A DNA stretch of 64,000 bases from contig CBDHDJ010000003.1 of the NCBI GenBank assembly GCA_965261645.1, positions 248,001 through 312,000 on the forward strand, read 5' to 3'. This DNA comes from CBDHDJ01 sp965261645. GTDB taxonomy: Bacteria > Pseudomonadota > Alphaproteobacteria > SHVV01. The translations under genes and the position numbers were made by a program. Below are positions 34,618 to 43,375 of the stretch, piece after piece (within the stretch, counting starts at the first letter, position 1; every line of letters starts with the position of its first letter). Under the pieces are notes generated by a model that was not told the origin of the DNA, made no database searches, and saw only the letters and a program-made list of their open reading frames with translations.

Positions 34618-35856
34618 ATGCGCGGCAGCGTAGGACAGTTGTTCGGGGAGGCGCTAGGCCATTCTCGCGGCCTGAGCGCGCACTCCCTGTTCTCGGCCTT
34701 CAAGCGCGGCGCGGCGCGCCTTAGCGTGCGTCTCTATCCAGAGCGTCAGCTCATCTATTGCAGCCGCGGCATGATCCGCTATGCGTCGTTTTCACGAAAC
34801 GTTCAGATCGCCCTCACGGTCGCGCTGCTCATCGGCGCCGGCTGGGTCCTTTTCACCACCACCCAGCTCGTCGTGAAGAACGTTGTCATCGCCGACAAGG
34901 ACCGCCGCATCACCGAGATGAGGATGGAGTACGAATCCCTCGAAGGGGAGTGGTACAACGCACAGCGGCGTTTCGACGTCGTCACCAGCGAGCTTGAAGC
35001 GCAGCATCGTTTGCTCGTCACCTTGCTGGGGCAGAAATCGCTGCTCGAAGAGCAGCTCGGCGCGACAACAAAAGAGCTGGACGAGGTTGCCGCCGCGCGT
35101 GACCGCGCCTTGAGCCTGAGCGGTGATCTCGCTGACCGGGTCGTCACTCTCAAGGACCGCCTCGCGCACCTGAGAACGTCGCAGTACGAGCTGATCGGCA
35201 AGATTCAAAGGCGCACCAACGCCGCCTTGTCGGAGCTCGAGTCCGTGATCGAGATTACCGGTCTCACTGTGGACGATCTCGCCGAGCGCTCGGGCGTGGG
35301 CCGTGGCGGTCCGTTCATCGGATTCGATCCGCTGTCCGGCGGAGGTTTAGCGGCGCCGGGCAAGGAGCGGGAATTCGAAGTCGGCGTTCTCGATCTCGAG
35401 GATCATTTGGCCCGCTGGGAGACGCTGCAGAACATTCTCGAGCGCCTGCCCCTCGCCCCGCCCGTCGATCACTACAGTATCGCCAGCGGCTTCGGCAAGC
35501 GCCGCGATCCGTTCACCAAGAAATGGGCCATGCATGGTGGCGTCGACTTCACCAGCGTGTTCAAGACTCCGATCTATGCCACCGCGCCCGGCGTGGTGAC
35601 CTTCGTGGGACGCAATGGCCCTTACGGCAAGATGGTGGAGATCGACCACGGCCTAGGCCTCAAGAGCCGCTACGGCCATCTGACCAAGATCCTTGTGAAA
35701 TCTGGCGAGGACGTGACCTTTCGCCATAAGATCGGCTTGATGGGCAGCACCGGTCGAAGTACTGGCTCCCACGTGCACTACGAGGTGCTATTCCGAGGTA
35801 AGCCGCTGAACCCGATGAATTTTCTGAAGGCGGGGAGACATGTTTTCAAAAACTAA
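34618..35856 (+). CDS. M23 family peptidoglycan endopeptidase, membrane anchored
   Basis: A 412-residue protein with a cytoplasmic N-terminal segment, one membrane helix (QIALTVALLIGAGWVLFTTTQLV, about 62-84), a long coiled coil (about 95-210), and a C-terminal M23/LytM domain. The zinc ligands are complete: HGGVDF, the RYGH turn and HVHYEV. It should cleave peptide cross-links in the periplasm. Its gene overlaps the following bactofilin gene by 17 bases; such M23-bactofilin pairs are known to act together in cell-shape control in stalked and other bacteria. The long N-terminus before the helix is unusual but a purine-rich stretch (GGGGGGGAG) precedes the chosen ATG. Confidence 0.92.
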   Translation: MRGSVGQLFGEALGHSRGLSAHSLFSAFKRGAARLSVRLYPERQLIYCSRGMIRYASFSRNVQIALTVALLIGAGWVLFTTTQLVVKNVVIADKDRRITEMRMEYESLEGEWYNAQRRFDVVTSELEAQHRLLVTLLGQKSLLEEQLGATTKELDEVAAARDRALSLSGDLADRVVTLKDRLAHLRTSQYELIGKIQRRTNAALSELESVIEITGLTVDDLAERSGVGRGGPFIGFDPLSGGGLAAPGKEREFEVGVLDLEDHLARWETLQNILERLPLAPPVDHYSIASGFGKRRDPFTKKWAMHGGVDFTSVFKTPIYATAPGVVTFVGRNGPYGKMVEIDHGLGLKSRYGHLTKILVKSGEDVTFRHKIGLMGSTGRSTGSHVHYEVLFRGKPLNPMNFLKAGRHVFKN

Positions 35857-36412
35857 CAGGTCCAGCGAATTGGGCGGCGACGGTCGCGAGGTCAAGGCCG
35901 CGCCATCGATCATCAGCGAAAACCTGCATGTGGTCGGGAACCTCAAGACCGAAGGCGAGGTGCAGGTCGACGGCATCATCGAAGGCAATGCTGCCGGACG
36001 GACCTTGGCGGTCGGCGAGAAGGCCCAGATCACCGGTGAGATCATGGCCGACGAAGTCATGGTTCGCGGCGTGGTTCATGGGCGCATCCGGGCCCGCCAG
36101 GTCGAGCTGGCGAAAACCGCCAAGGTGATCGGCGACATCCTCCACGAAGTCCTTTCGATCGAATCCGGCGCCTATATCGAGGGCCACTGCAAGCGCCTCG
36201 AAAAGAGCCGGGACGACAGCGCGAGGCCCATGGACGTGTTGTCCGGCGAGCAAACGGCACAACGGCAACCGGACGCGGCCGCCGAGCGAAAGGCTCCGGT
36301 CGCGACGCCGGTCCGGGGCGCGGACGGTGGCCAGGCCTCTCCGGCCCTGGCAGGCGCCGGAGACAGCCAGCGCGCGGAAAAACGCTCGCCGCGAATGGTT
36401 TCGGGAAGCTGA
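35840..36412 (+). CDS. Bactofilin cytoskeletal protein
   Basis: A 190-residue bactofilin. The core beta-helix (about 25-125) reads ISENLHVVGNLKTEGEVQVDGIIEGN ... ITGEIMADEVMVRGVVHGRIRARQVELAKTAKVIGDILHEVLSIESGAYIEGHCKR, with the regular glycine-hydrophobic repeats that polymerise into non-polar filaments. Short N- and long C-terminal tails are Pro/Ala/Ser-rich and probably disordered. The ATG lies inside the 3' end of the M23 peptidase gene, so translation is coupled and the pair most likely forms one machine for local peptidoglycan remodelling. Confidence 0.92.
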   Translation: MFSKTNRSSELGGDGREVKAAPSIISENLHVVGNLKTEGEVQVDGIIEGNAAGRTLAVGEKAQITGEIMADEVMVRGVVHGRIRARQVELAKTAKVIGDILHEVLSIESGAYIEGHCKRLEKSRDDSARPMDVLSGEQTAQRQPDAAAERKAPVATPVRGADGGQASPALAGAGDSQRAEKRSPRMVSGS

Positions 36413-36553
36413 GGCGAGCGTCAGGGCCGGGCAACCGCTCCTTAAATTCTTCGTCCCAAGGCCGCCCGCAACGCGTGGCTGGGCCGCAACGTGCGCGCCT
36501 GGGAGCGCGATTACGCCTTGTCGGGTCAGAACGGCGGGGCTAAGTAAGCTCTC

Positions 36554-37486
36554 ATGAAAGACCCTTACAAGGTCCTCGGCGTCAAGCGGAACGCCACTCA
36601 ACGCGACATCAAGAAAGCCTACCGCGAGCTCGCCAAGAAGTACCACCCCGACCTTCATCCGAACGCGCCGGCGATCGAGGCCAAGTTCAAGGATATCTCG
36701 GCCGCCCACAATCTGCTGTCCGATCCGGGCAAGCGCGCCAAGTTCGACCATGGTGAGATCGACGCCAGCGGCACCGAACGGCCCGAACACGCCTTTTACC
36801 GCAACTATGCCGAAGGCGCCGCAGGCACCAAATATCACGGCGCCGCCGGGTTCGGCGCTTTCGAGGACCTCAGTAGCCTGTTCACCGATCTATTCGAGCA
36901 GCGGCGGGGTCCGCGCGAGCGCCAATTCAGGCAGTCCAGAATGCGTGGCGGCGATTTGTCCTATGCCATGAAGGTCTCCTTCCTTGACGCCGCCAATGGC
37001 GCCAAGCGCCGCATTACCCTGCCCGACGGCAAGAGTCTCGACGTCACGATCCCCGCCGGCATCAGAAACGACCAAAAGGTCCGCCTTGCCGGCAAGGGCG
37101 CGCCCGGCATTGGCGGCGGCCGGCCGGGCGATGCCTATATTGATGTCGAGATCGAGGGGCACGAGTTCTTCACCCGCGAGAACAACGATATCCACCTCGA
37201 TCTGCCGATCAGTCTGAGTGAGGCGGTGCTCGGTGCGAAAGTCAGGGTCCCGACGATTACCGGCTCGGTGAGCATGACCATCCCGAAGAATGCGAACTCC
37301 GGGACCGTCCTGCGCCTCAAGAACAAGGGGATGGTCAATCCTCGGACCAAGAAACGTGGCAATCAGTACGTCACGCTCAATATCGTGCTGCCCGAAAAGG
37401 CCGACGAGGACCTCAAGGAGTTCGTCGAGCGCTGGGGCCCCCACCACGGCTATGATCCGCGCCGGGGCATGGGGGACGAAGGGTGA
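36554..37486 (+). CDS. CbpA-like DnaJ-family chaperone
   Basis: A 310-residue class B J-protein: J-domain at 1-70 (DPYKVLGVKRNATQRDIKKAYRELAKKYHPDLHP with HPD), a short Gly/Phe-poor linker, then two C-terminal substrate-binding domains without a zinc finger (MRGGDLSYAMKVSFLDAANGAKRRITLPDGK ... DLPISLSEAVLGAKVRVPTITG). It works with DnaK in protein folding. It corresponds to CbpA rather than DnaJ since the CXXCXGXG repeats are absent. Its stop overlaps the GTG start of a CbpM-like gene, the known partner in E. coli. Confidence 0.9.
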   Translation: MKDPYKVLGVKRNATQRDIKKAYRELAKKYHPDLHPNAPAIEAKFKDISAAHNLLSDPGKRAKFDHGEIDASGTERPEHAFYRNYAEGAAGTKYHGAAGFGAFEDLSSLFTDLFEQRRGPRERQFRQSRMRGGDLSYAMKVSFLDAANGAKRRITLPDGKSLDVTIPAGIRNDQKVRLAGKGAPGIGGGRPGDAYIDVEIEGHEFFTRENNDIHLDLPISLSEAVLGAKVRVPTITGSVSMTIPKNANSGTVLRLKNKGMVNPRTKKRGNQYVTLNIVLPEKADEDLKEFVERWGPHHGYDPRRGMGDEG

Positions 37487-37881
37487 CGTCGTTTCGCGGC
37501 GTGGTCGCCACGATCGAGGCGCTCAACGCCGAGGATCTGCGCCACTGGGTTGATGAGGGCTGGGTGCGCCCGGTGAAACGGGGCCGCGCGATGACATTCA
37601 GCGGGGTCGATTTAGCCCGCGTCCTGCTCATCTGCGACATCCGTTACAACCTGATGATCGACGAGGACGCGCTGCCGCTGGTGTTGTCCCTGCTCGATCA
37701 GATCTACAGTCTTCGCCGCGAGCTGAGCGCGGTCAAAGAGGCGCTCGACAGCCAGCCGCAATCGGTGCGCGAGCGATCGGCCGGCAGCTCGTGGAAGGCA
37801 CCAAGCGAGGCCGCCCGCGGCGCCGGCGGGCTTAGGGCGCGTCGCTCGCCGCCTTCTCCCCACCGCCAAGCCGCGAGCTGA
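37483..37881 (+). CDS. CbpM-like chaperone modulator
   Basis: A 132-residue protein whose first 75 residues resemble the CbpM/MerR-like modulator domain (VVATIEALNAEDLRHWVDEGWVRPVKRGRAMTFSGVDLARVLLICDIRYNLMIDEDALPLVLSLLDQIYSLRREL). CbpM binds the J-domain of CbpA and blocks its action with DnaK. The GTG start overlaps the stop of the CbpA-like gene (GTGA), which fixes the partnership and couples translation. The tail is basic, Ser/Arg-rich and overlaps the 3' end of the convergent prfB by 50 bases. Confidence 0.8.
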   Translation: MTSFRGVVATIEALNAEDLRHWVDEGWVRPVKRGRAMTFSGVDLARVLLICDIRYNLMIDEDALPLVLSLLDQIYSLRRELSAVKEALDSQPQSVRERSAGSSWKAPSEAARGAGGLRARRSPPSPHRQAAS

Positions 37882-38960
37882 GCGCGGCCGCCATGAACTG
37901 ATCGAGATCGCCGTCGAGAACGGCCTGGGCGTTGGAGATGTCGACGCCAGTGCGCAGGTCCTTCACCATCTGGTAGGGATGCAGCACGTAGGAGCGAATC
38001 TGGTGGCCCCAGCCGATCTCGCTCTTGCTCTCATGCATGGCCTGGCGCTCCTTTTCGCGTTTCTCAAGCTCCGCCTCGTAGAGTCGGGATTTGAGCATCT
38101 TCATCGCCGCGGCACGGTTCTTGTGCTGGGAGCGGTCCGACTGGCACTGAACGACGATGTTTGTCGGCAGGTGGGTGATGCGCACGGCGCTGTCGGTCCG
38201 GTTGACGTGCTGGCCGCCGGCGCCCGAGGCGCGGTAGGTGTCGATGCGCAGGTCCTTTTCCTGAACGTCGATCGCGATCGCTTCGTCGATGACCGGATAA
38301 GCGCCGACGCTCGCAAAACTGGTGTGGCGGCGGCTGGCCGAATCGAAGGGCGAGATGCGCACCAGGCGGTGCACGCCGGTCTCTGTTTTCAGCCAGCCAT
38401 ACGCGTTCCGTCCGGCGATGCGAATCGTCGCCGATTTTATGCCCGCTTCCTCGCCCGGGCTCTCCTCGATCCATTCCACCTTGTAGCCATGGGCCTCGGC
38501 CCAGCGGACGTACATGCGCAGCAACATTTCCGTCCAGTCCTGGGATTCCGTGCCGCCCGCGCCGGCATGCACTTCGAGATAGGAATCGTTGATGTCCGCC
38601 TCGCCCGACAGCAGGCTTTCCGCCCGCCGCCTGAGCGCGCGCTCGCGCAACTGGGCGAGCGCGTCGGCGGCCTCGGAGAGAACCTCCTCATCGCCCTCGG
38701 CTTCGGCGAGCTCGATCAGCTCGCAGATGTCGGACAGCTCCTCCTCGAGGGCGCGATAATCCTGAAGGGACTCATCAAGGTGGGTCCTCTCCCGCATGAG
38801 CTTCTGGGCTTCTTCCCGGTCATCCCAGAGATGCGGGTCCTCGACCCGGGCGTTCAGCTCCTCCAGCCGTTTGAGCGCCCCATCCCAGTCAAAGATGCCT
38901 CCTTACCAGCACGAGTGCGTGCTGGATCTCGGTCACGATGGCGTCGAGCTCCGCGCGCAT
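37832..38960 (-). CDS. prfB: Peptide chain release factor 2 (programmed +1 frameshift)
   Basis: RF2 terminates translation at UGA and UAA. The product is about 375 residues: 23 codons from the ATG at 38960 (MRAELDAIVTEIQHALVL) to CTT, then a +1 shift past an in-frame TGA (38889-38891), then 352 residues. The long downstream frame has EVHAGAGGTESQDWTEMLLRMY with the GGQ-type loop SGAGGQHVNRTDSAVRITHLPT. The stop-codon-recognition region contains the RF2-type SPF tripeptide (RISPFDSASRRHTSF). Without the shift only a 23-residue peptide is made, the classical autoregulation by RF2 level. It lies downstream of mrcA, 39 bases apart. Confidence 0.95.
38888..38903 (-). promoter_or_regulatory. RF2 autoregulatory +1 frameshift site
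   Basis: Minus strand reads AGGAGGCATCTTTGAC: an internal Shine-Dalgarno-like AGGAGG, three bases, then CTT TGA C. This has the same layout as the E. coli prfB site (AGGGGGTATCTTTGAC). Slippage of the CTT-decoding tRNA to TTT reads GAC next and restores the RF2 frame (LDWDG). Confidence 0.93.
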
Positions 38961-38999
38961 GAGGCTTCCTGCGTCTGCGATGAGTACGGCCCGGCGGGC

Positions 39000-41408
39000 C
39001 TAATAAAGCCCACCGGTGCCGCTCCGCACGGTTTGGCCATTGGTGAGCAGGCTCCCGGGATCGTCGAGCACGGGCTTGGCATCGCCGGTGGGCTCGGTCC
39101 CCGGCTTGAAGGCTTCCAGAATGACCCGGCCGTCACCTTTTTTGGCCGGCGCGCCGGTCGTGGCATCGACGCGGACGAGGCGAATTCCCGGCGGAATACG
39201 GAACGGGATCTCTGGTTCGTCCGCCAGCGCCTCGGCCATGAAATCGCGGAAGATCGGCGCCGCGACGCTTGAGCCGGTCTCGCCCTTACCGAGCGACCGG
39301 GGATTGTCGAAACCGACGTAGACACCAACCGCCAGATCGGGCGCGAAACCGAGGAACCAGGTATCGAAACTTCCGTTCGTGGTGCCTGTTTTTCCCGCCA
39401 GAGGGCGGCGGACGGCGTTGACGCGAACGCCTGTGCCGCGCTGCACGACGCCGCGCAGCAGCGACACCACTTGATAGGCGGTGTCGCGGCCAACCACCCG
39501 CTCGCGCGCATCAGGTACGGTGGGTTCGGGTTGCCCGTGCCACCTAGCCGCCATGCAGCCCGGGCAGGGCCGTGTGTCGTGGCGGAAAATCGTCTTGCCC
39601 CAGCGGTCCTGCACACGGTCGATCAACGTGGGCGCGATACGGTGACCGCCATTTACGAAGATTGCGTAAGCGGTCGTCAGGCGCAGCAGCGTGGTCTCCG
39701 CCGCCCCCAGCGCGCTCGACAACAACGTCGGCATGTCGTCGACGACACCGAAGCGCTCGGCGTATTCGGCGACGGCCTCCATGCCGATGTAGCGCGCCAG
39801 TCGGACCGTCATCAGGTTGCGCGATTTTTCGATACCGAGCCTGAGCGTGCTGGGGCCGTAGAACTTGCGGGTGTAGTTGGCCGGCTTCCATTTGGCCAGG
39901 CCCGGTCCCTGGTCAATGACGATGGGCGCATCGAGGATTAGGCTCGAGGGCGTGAACCCATGATCCAAGGCGGCGGCATAGACGAACGGCTTGAAGGCCG
40001 AGCCGGGCTGGCGCCGCGCCTGGGTCGCCCGATTGAACTGGCTCGCCTCGTAATCGTAGCCGCCGACAAGGGCGAGCACGCGTCCGGTGTGCGGATCGAG
40101 CGCGACGAGCGCACCGTTCACCGCCGGAATCTGGCGCAGCGCAAAGCCGCCTTCGGGACCATCGATCAACGGCTCGACGACGACCACATCGCCGGGTGCC
40201 ACGACGTGGTTGGGATGACGGATTTTAGGGCCGCGGGTTTCGCCCTCCTGCCACGCCCGCGCCCACGCCAACTCCTCGAAGGGCACGAATCCGCTCGCCC
40301 CGTTGATCAGGCCGATGTACGCGCCGCTCGCCTCGCTATCGAGCACGACGGCAAGCTGCCGGGCACCGAACAGGGCCGGTGCCTCGAGGGCGGCGAGCGC
40401 GCCTTGCCAGTCGCCCTCGAGTGGTATCTGCGCGATCGGCCCGCGCCAGCCATGACGGCGGTCGTAGGCCTCCAGCCCGGCCCGCAAAGTGCGCTCAGCA
40501 ATATCCTGCAGCCACGGGTCCATCGCCGTGCGGACGGAGAGCCCACCCTCGTAAAGCGCCTCTTCGCCGTAACGGTCCATCAGGGCGCGCCGCACCTCCT
40601 CGGTGAAGTACTCGGCGCGGACGAACTCGGTCTCCGAGCGCTTGCGCACGATTATAGGCTCCTCACCCGCCCACGCCGCCTCCGCCGGGGTGATGACGTT
40701 TTCCGCCACCATGCGGTCGAGCACCCAGTTCCGGCGCGCCTTGGCGGCCGCGGGCTGGCGCGTCGGGTGATAGTTGTTGGGCGCTTTGGGCAGGGCCGCA
40801 AGATAGGCGGTCTCACTCAGAGTCAACTCGTCCAGCGACTTGTTGAAGTAATTGAGCGCCGCCGCCGCCACGCCGTAAGAGCCGAAGCCAAGGTAGATTT
40901 CGTTGAGGTAGAGCTCGAGGATGCGGTCCTTCGGCAACGCGCGCTCGATGCGGAACGCCAGGATCGCTTCCTTGATCTTGCGCTCGACGCTGAGCTCGTT
41001 GCTGAGCAGGAAGTTCTTGGCCACCTGCTGGGTGATCGTCGATCCGCCGACCGGGCGGCGGTCCTCCACCAGATGGCCGAGGTTGGTGAGCGTGGCGCGA
41101 ACGACGCTGAGGAAGTCGACGCCGGGGTGAGTGCAAAAATTCTTGTCTTCGGCGGCGAGGAAGGCGTTGACGACGCGCCGGGGCATCGCCGCGACGGGTA
41201 CGAACACCCGCTTCTCGATCGCGTATTCGGCCAGCAATCGGCCGTCCCCGGCGTGGACGCGGGTTACGGTGGGCGGGGCGTAATTGGCGAGCTGGTGATA
41301 GTCCGGCAAATCGCGCCCGAAGTGGTAGAGCACGTAGAGCACGCCGCCGGCCCCGGCAAGGCTCACCATGGTCACGCTCATGAACACGTAGGCGATAAAT
41401 CTGAGCAT
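39000..41408 (-). CDS. mrcA: Penicillin-binding protein 1A
   Basis: Bifunctional class A PBP of 802 residues. An N-terminal membrane helix is followed by the GT51 glycosyltransferase (catalytic Glu in AAEDKNFCTHPG, then GGSTITQQVAKNFLL, RKIKEAILAFRIE, KDRILELYLNEIYLG), an OB-like insert and the transpeptidase (SXXK in PGSAFKPFVYAAALD, SXN in EKSRNLMTVRL, KTG in LAGKTGTTNGSFDTWFLG). It polymerises and cross-links peptidoglycan. In many alphaproteobacteria it follows amiC directly; here a GMC oxidoreductase gene in the opposite direction separates the two. prfB follows on the same strand. Confidence 0.96.
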   Translation of the reverse strand: MLRFIAYVFMSVTMVSLAGAGGVLYVLYHFGRDLPDYHQLANYAPPTVTRVHAGDGRLLAEYAIEKRVFVPVAAMPRRVVNAFLAAEDKNFCTHPGVDFLSVVRATLTNLGHLVEDRRPVGGSTITQQVAKNFLLSNELSVERKIKEAILAFRIERALPKDRILELYLNEIYLGFGSYGVAAAALNYFNKSLDELTLSETAYLAALPKAPNNYHPTRQPAAAKARRNWVLDRMVAENVITPAEAAWAGEEPIIVRKRSETEFVRAEYFTEEVRRALMDRYGEEALYEGGLSVRTAMDPWLQDIAERTLRAGLEAYDRRHGWRGPIAQIPLEGDWQGALAALEAPALFGARQLAVVLDSEASGAYIGLINGASGFVPFEELAWARAWQEGETRGPKIRHPNHVVAPGDVVVVEPLIDGPEGGFALRQIPAVNGALVALDPHTGRVLALVGGYDYEASQFNRATQARRQPGSAFKPFVYAAALDHGFTPSSLILDAPIVIDQGPGLAKWKPANYTRKFYGPSTLRLGIEKSRNLMTVRLARYIGMEAVAEYAERFGVVDDMPTLLSSALGAAETTLLRLTTAYAIFVNGGHRIAPTLIDRVQDRWGKTIFRHDTRPCPGCMAARWHGQPEPTVPDARERVVGRDTAYQVVSLLRGVVQRGTGVRVNAVRRPLAGKTGTTNGSFDTWFLGFAPDLAVGVYVGFDNPRSLGKGETGSSVAAPIFRDFMAEALADEPEIPFRIPPGIRLVRVDATTGAPAKKGDGRVILEAFKPGTEPTGDAKPVLDDPGSLLTNGQTVRSGTGGLY

Positions 41409-41646
41409 CGATCAGATCTCGGCGATTCCGCAGCCCCCTGCCCGATTTCAGGCCTGCCGAATGAATTTTACCACTAAAGCCAGAATGTGTCCGAGATAAG
41501 GCGGGCGGTGGAACAGCGCGGGCAACGTCGCGCTCCGCGGGACGAGAGCCATCACAGCCATTATAATAACAGTGGCTCGGCGGGCCCCGTTTCGGGCGCG
41601 ATGCGACGGCGCTCTGAGAATTCAACGATAACAATGGGACGCAGGG

Positions 41647-43308
41647 ATGAACGGCAAGGAATCCTTCCATTACATCATTATCGGCGCGGGCTCGGCGGGC
41701 TGCGTTCTCGCCAACCGCCTGTCGGCCCAACCCGAGGTCAGGGTCTTGCTCCTCGAGGCGGGCCCGGTGGATGAGAGCATCAATATCCACATGCCGGCGG
41801 CGCTTGCCCACAACCTGGGCGATGCTCGCGTCAACTGGATGTACGTCACCGAGCCCGATCCCCATATGGACGACCGCCGCCTCCCTTGCGCCCGGGGTCG
41901 CACGCTCGGTGGCTCGTCCTCGATCAACTTCATGGCCTACGTCCGCGGCCATGCGCTCGATTACGACCGTTGGGCGGCCAATTCGCTTCCGAGCTGGTCG
42001 TTCGCCCACTGCCTGCCGTATTTCAAGAAATCGGAAACCTATGACCGCGGTGCCGACGATTACCGGGGCGGCGACGGGCCACTGCACGTCACCGCGCCGA
42101 CCTATGAGGACAATCGGCTGTGGGAGGTTTTTTTAGAAGGGTGCCAGCAGGCGGGCTACCCGATCTCCGGGGACACCAACGGCTTCCAGCAGGAAGGCTT
42201 CGGTCCCATGGACCAGACCATCCACAAGGGCCGGCGCTGGAGCACGGCAACCGCTTTTCTGCGTCCCGTCATGGGCCGGCCCAACCTCACCGTCCGAACC
42301 GGATGCCTGACCACGCGGATCCTCTTCGAGGGGACCCGCGCCATCGGAGTCGAATACGCACGCGAGGGCGGGCTTACGGCGGTGCAGGCCGAGCGCGAGG
42401 TGATTCTCTCCGGCGGCGCGCTCAATTCGCCGCAGGTGCTGATGCTGTCCGGCCTCGGCAAGGCGGACGATCTCAGGGCGCTGGATATCCCGGTGGTCCT
42501 CGATCAACCGAGCATCGGCGCGAACTTGCAGGATCATGTCAACCTCACCGTGCAGCAGGAATGCACCCAGCCCGTCTCGATGCGCCCCGAGCTTGCCCCG
42601 TTTGCCAAACTCAAGGCCGGCCTCAGTTGGTTCTTGTTCAAGAAGGGCGGCGCCGCCACCAACCACTTCCATGTCGGCGGCTACATCAGGAGCCGGCCGG
42701 GCCTGGAGCAACCCGACGTGCAACTCTGTTTCATCCCACTCGCCGTCAACTTCGACGGCTCGTACCCGACTCCCGGCCACGGCTTCCAGGGCCATATCAT
42801 GCCCTTGCGCCCGACCAGCCGCGGCCACGTCAAGCTCAAGTCGAACGACCCGCACGAGGCACCGGCGATTCTGTTCAACTATATGCAAACCGAGAACGAC
42901 CGGCGGGAGATGCGCGACGGCCTGCGGCTGATGCGGGAGATCTTCGCCCAGAAGGCGTTCGATGCCTATCGCGGCCGCGAGCTGTCGCCGGGTGAGGGCA
43001 TCCAGTCGGACGAAGACCTCGATGCGGACTTGCGGGCACGCGGCATTCCCACCCACCATCCGTCCTGCACCTGCAGGATGGGGATCGATGATGACGCCGT
43101 GGTGGATGAGGAATTACGCGTGCGCGGTATCGAGGGATTGTGCGTTGTCGATGCGTCCGTCATGCCGGACGTGATTAGCGGCAACATCAACGCGCCGGTC
43201 ATCATGATCGCCGAGAAAGCGGCTGACCTGATCGCCGGCAACCCGCCGCTCGAACCTATTTATGTCCCCTACTACCAGCCCGAGAACTGGCAGACCTCGG
43301 CGCGGTAA
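41647..43308 (+). CDS. GMC-family FAD oxidoreductase (choline dehydrogenase-like)
   Basis: A 553-residue glucose-methanol-choline oxidoreductase. The Rossmann FAD site is at the N-terminus (YIIIGAGSAGCVLANRLS, with the following acidic LLLEAG), the first GMC signature is RGRTLGGSSSINFMAYVRGH, the second is SGGALNSPQVLMLSGLG, and the catalytic His regions are in PTHHPSCTCRMG and ISGNINAPVIMIAEKAADLI. It is close to choline dehydrogenases (BetA) and aliphatic alcohol dehydrogenases; the substrate cannot be fixed, and no betB or betI is near. It is transcribed against its neighbours amiC and mrcA, which suggests later insertion into that unit. Confidence 0.9.
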   Translation: MNGKESFHYIIIGAGSAGCVLANRLSAQPEVRVLLLEAGPVDESINIHMPAALAHNLGDARVNWMYVTEPDPHMDDRRLPCARGRTLGGSSSINFMAYVRGHALDYDRWAANSLPSWSFAHCLPYFKKSETYDRGADDYRGGDGPLHVTAPTYEDNRLWEVFLEGCQQAGYPISGDTNGFQQEGFGPMDQTIHKGRRWSTATAFLRPVMGRPNLTVRTGCLTTRILFEGTRAIGVEYAREGGLTAVQAEREVILSGGALNSPQVLMLSGLGKADDLRALDIPVVLDQPSIGANLQDHVNLTVQQECTQPVSMRPELAPFAKLKAGLSWFLFKKGGAATNHFHVGGYIRSRPGLEQPDVQLCFIPLAVNFDGSYPTPGHGFQGHIMPLRPTSRGHVKLKSNDPHEAPAILFNYMQTENDRREMRDGLRLMREIFAQKAFDAYRGRELSPGEGIQSDEDLDADLRARGIPTHHPSCTCRMGIDDDAVVDEELRVRGIEGLCVVDASVMPDVISGNINAPVIMIAEKAADLIAGNPPLEPIYVPYYQPENWQTSAR

Positions 43309-43375
43309 GGTTGCGCCGGCGCACGAATGCCGAGTAAAGAGCCCGAAGTGGACAGCTTTGAAAAGGGCCGATCAC

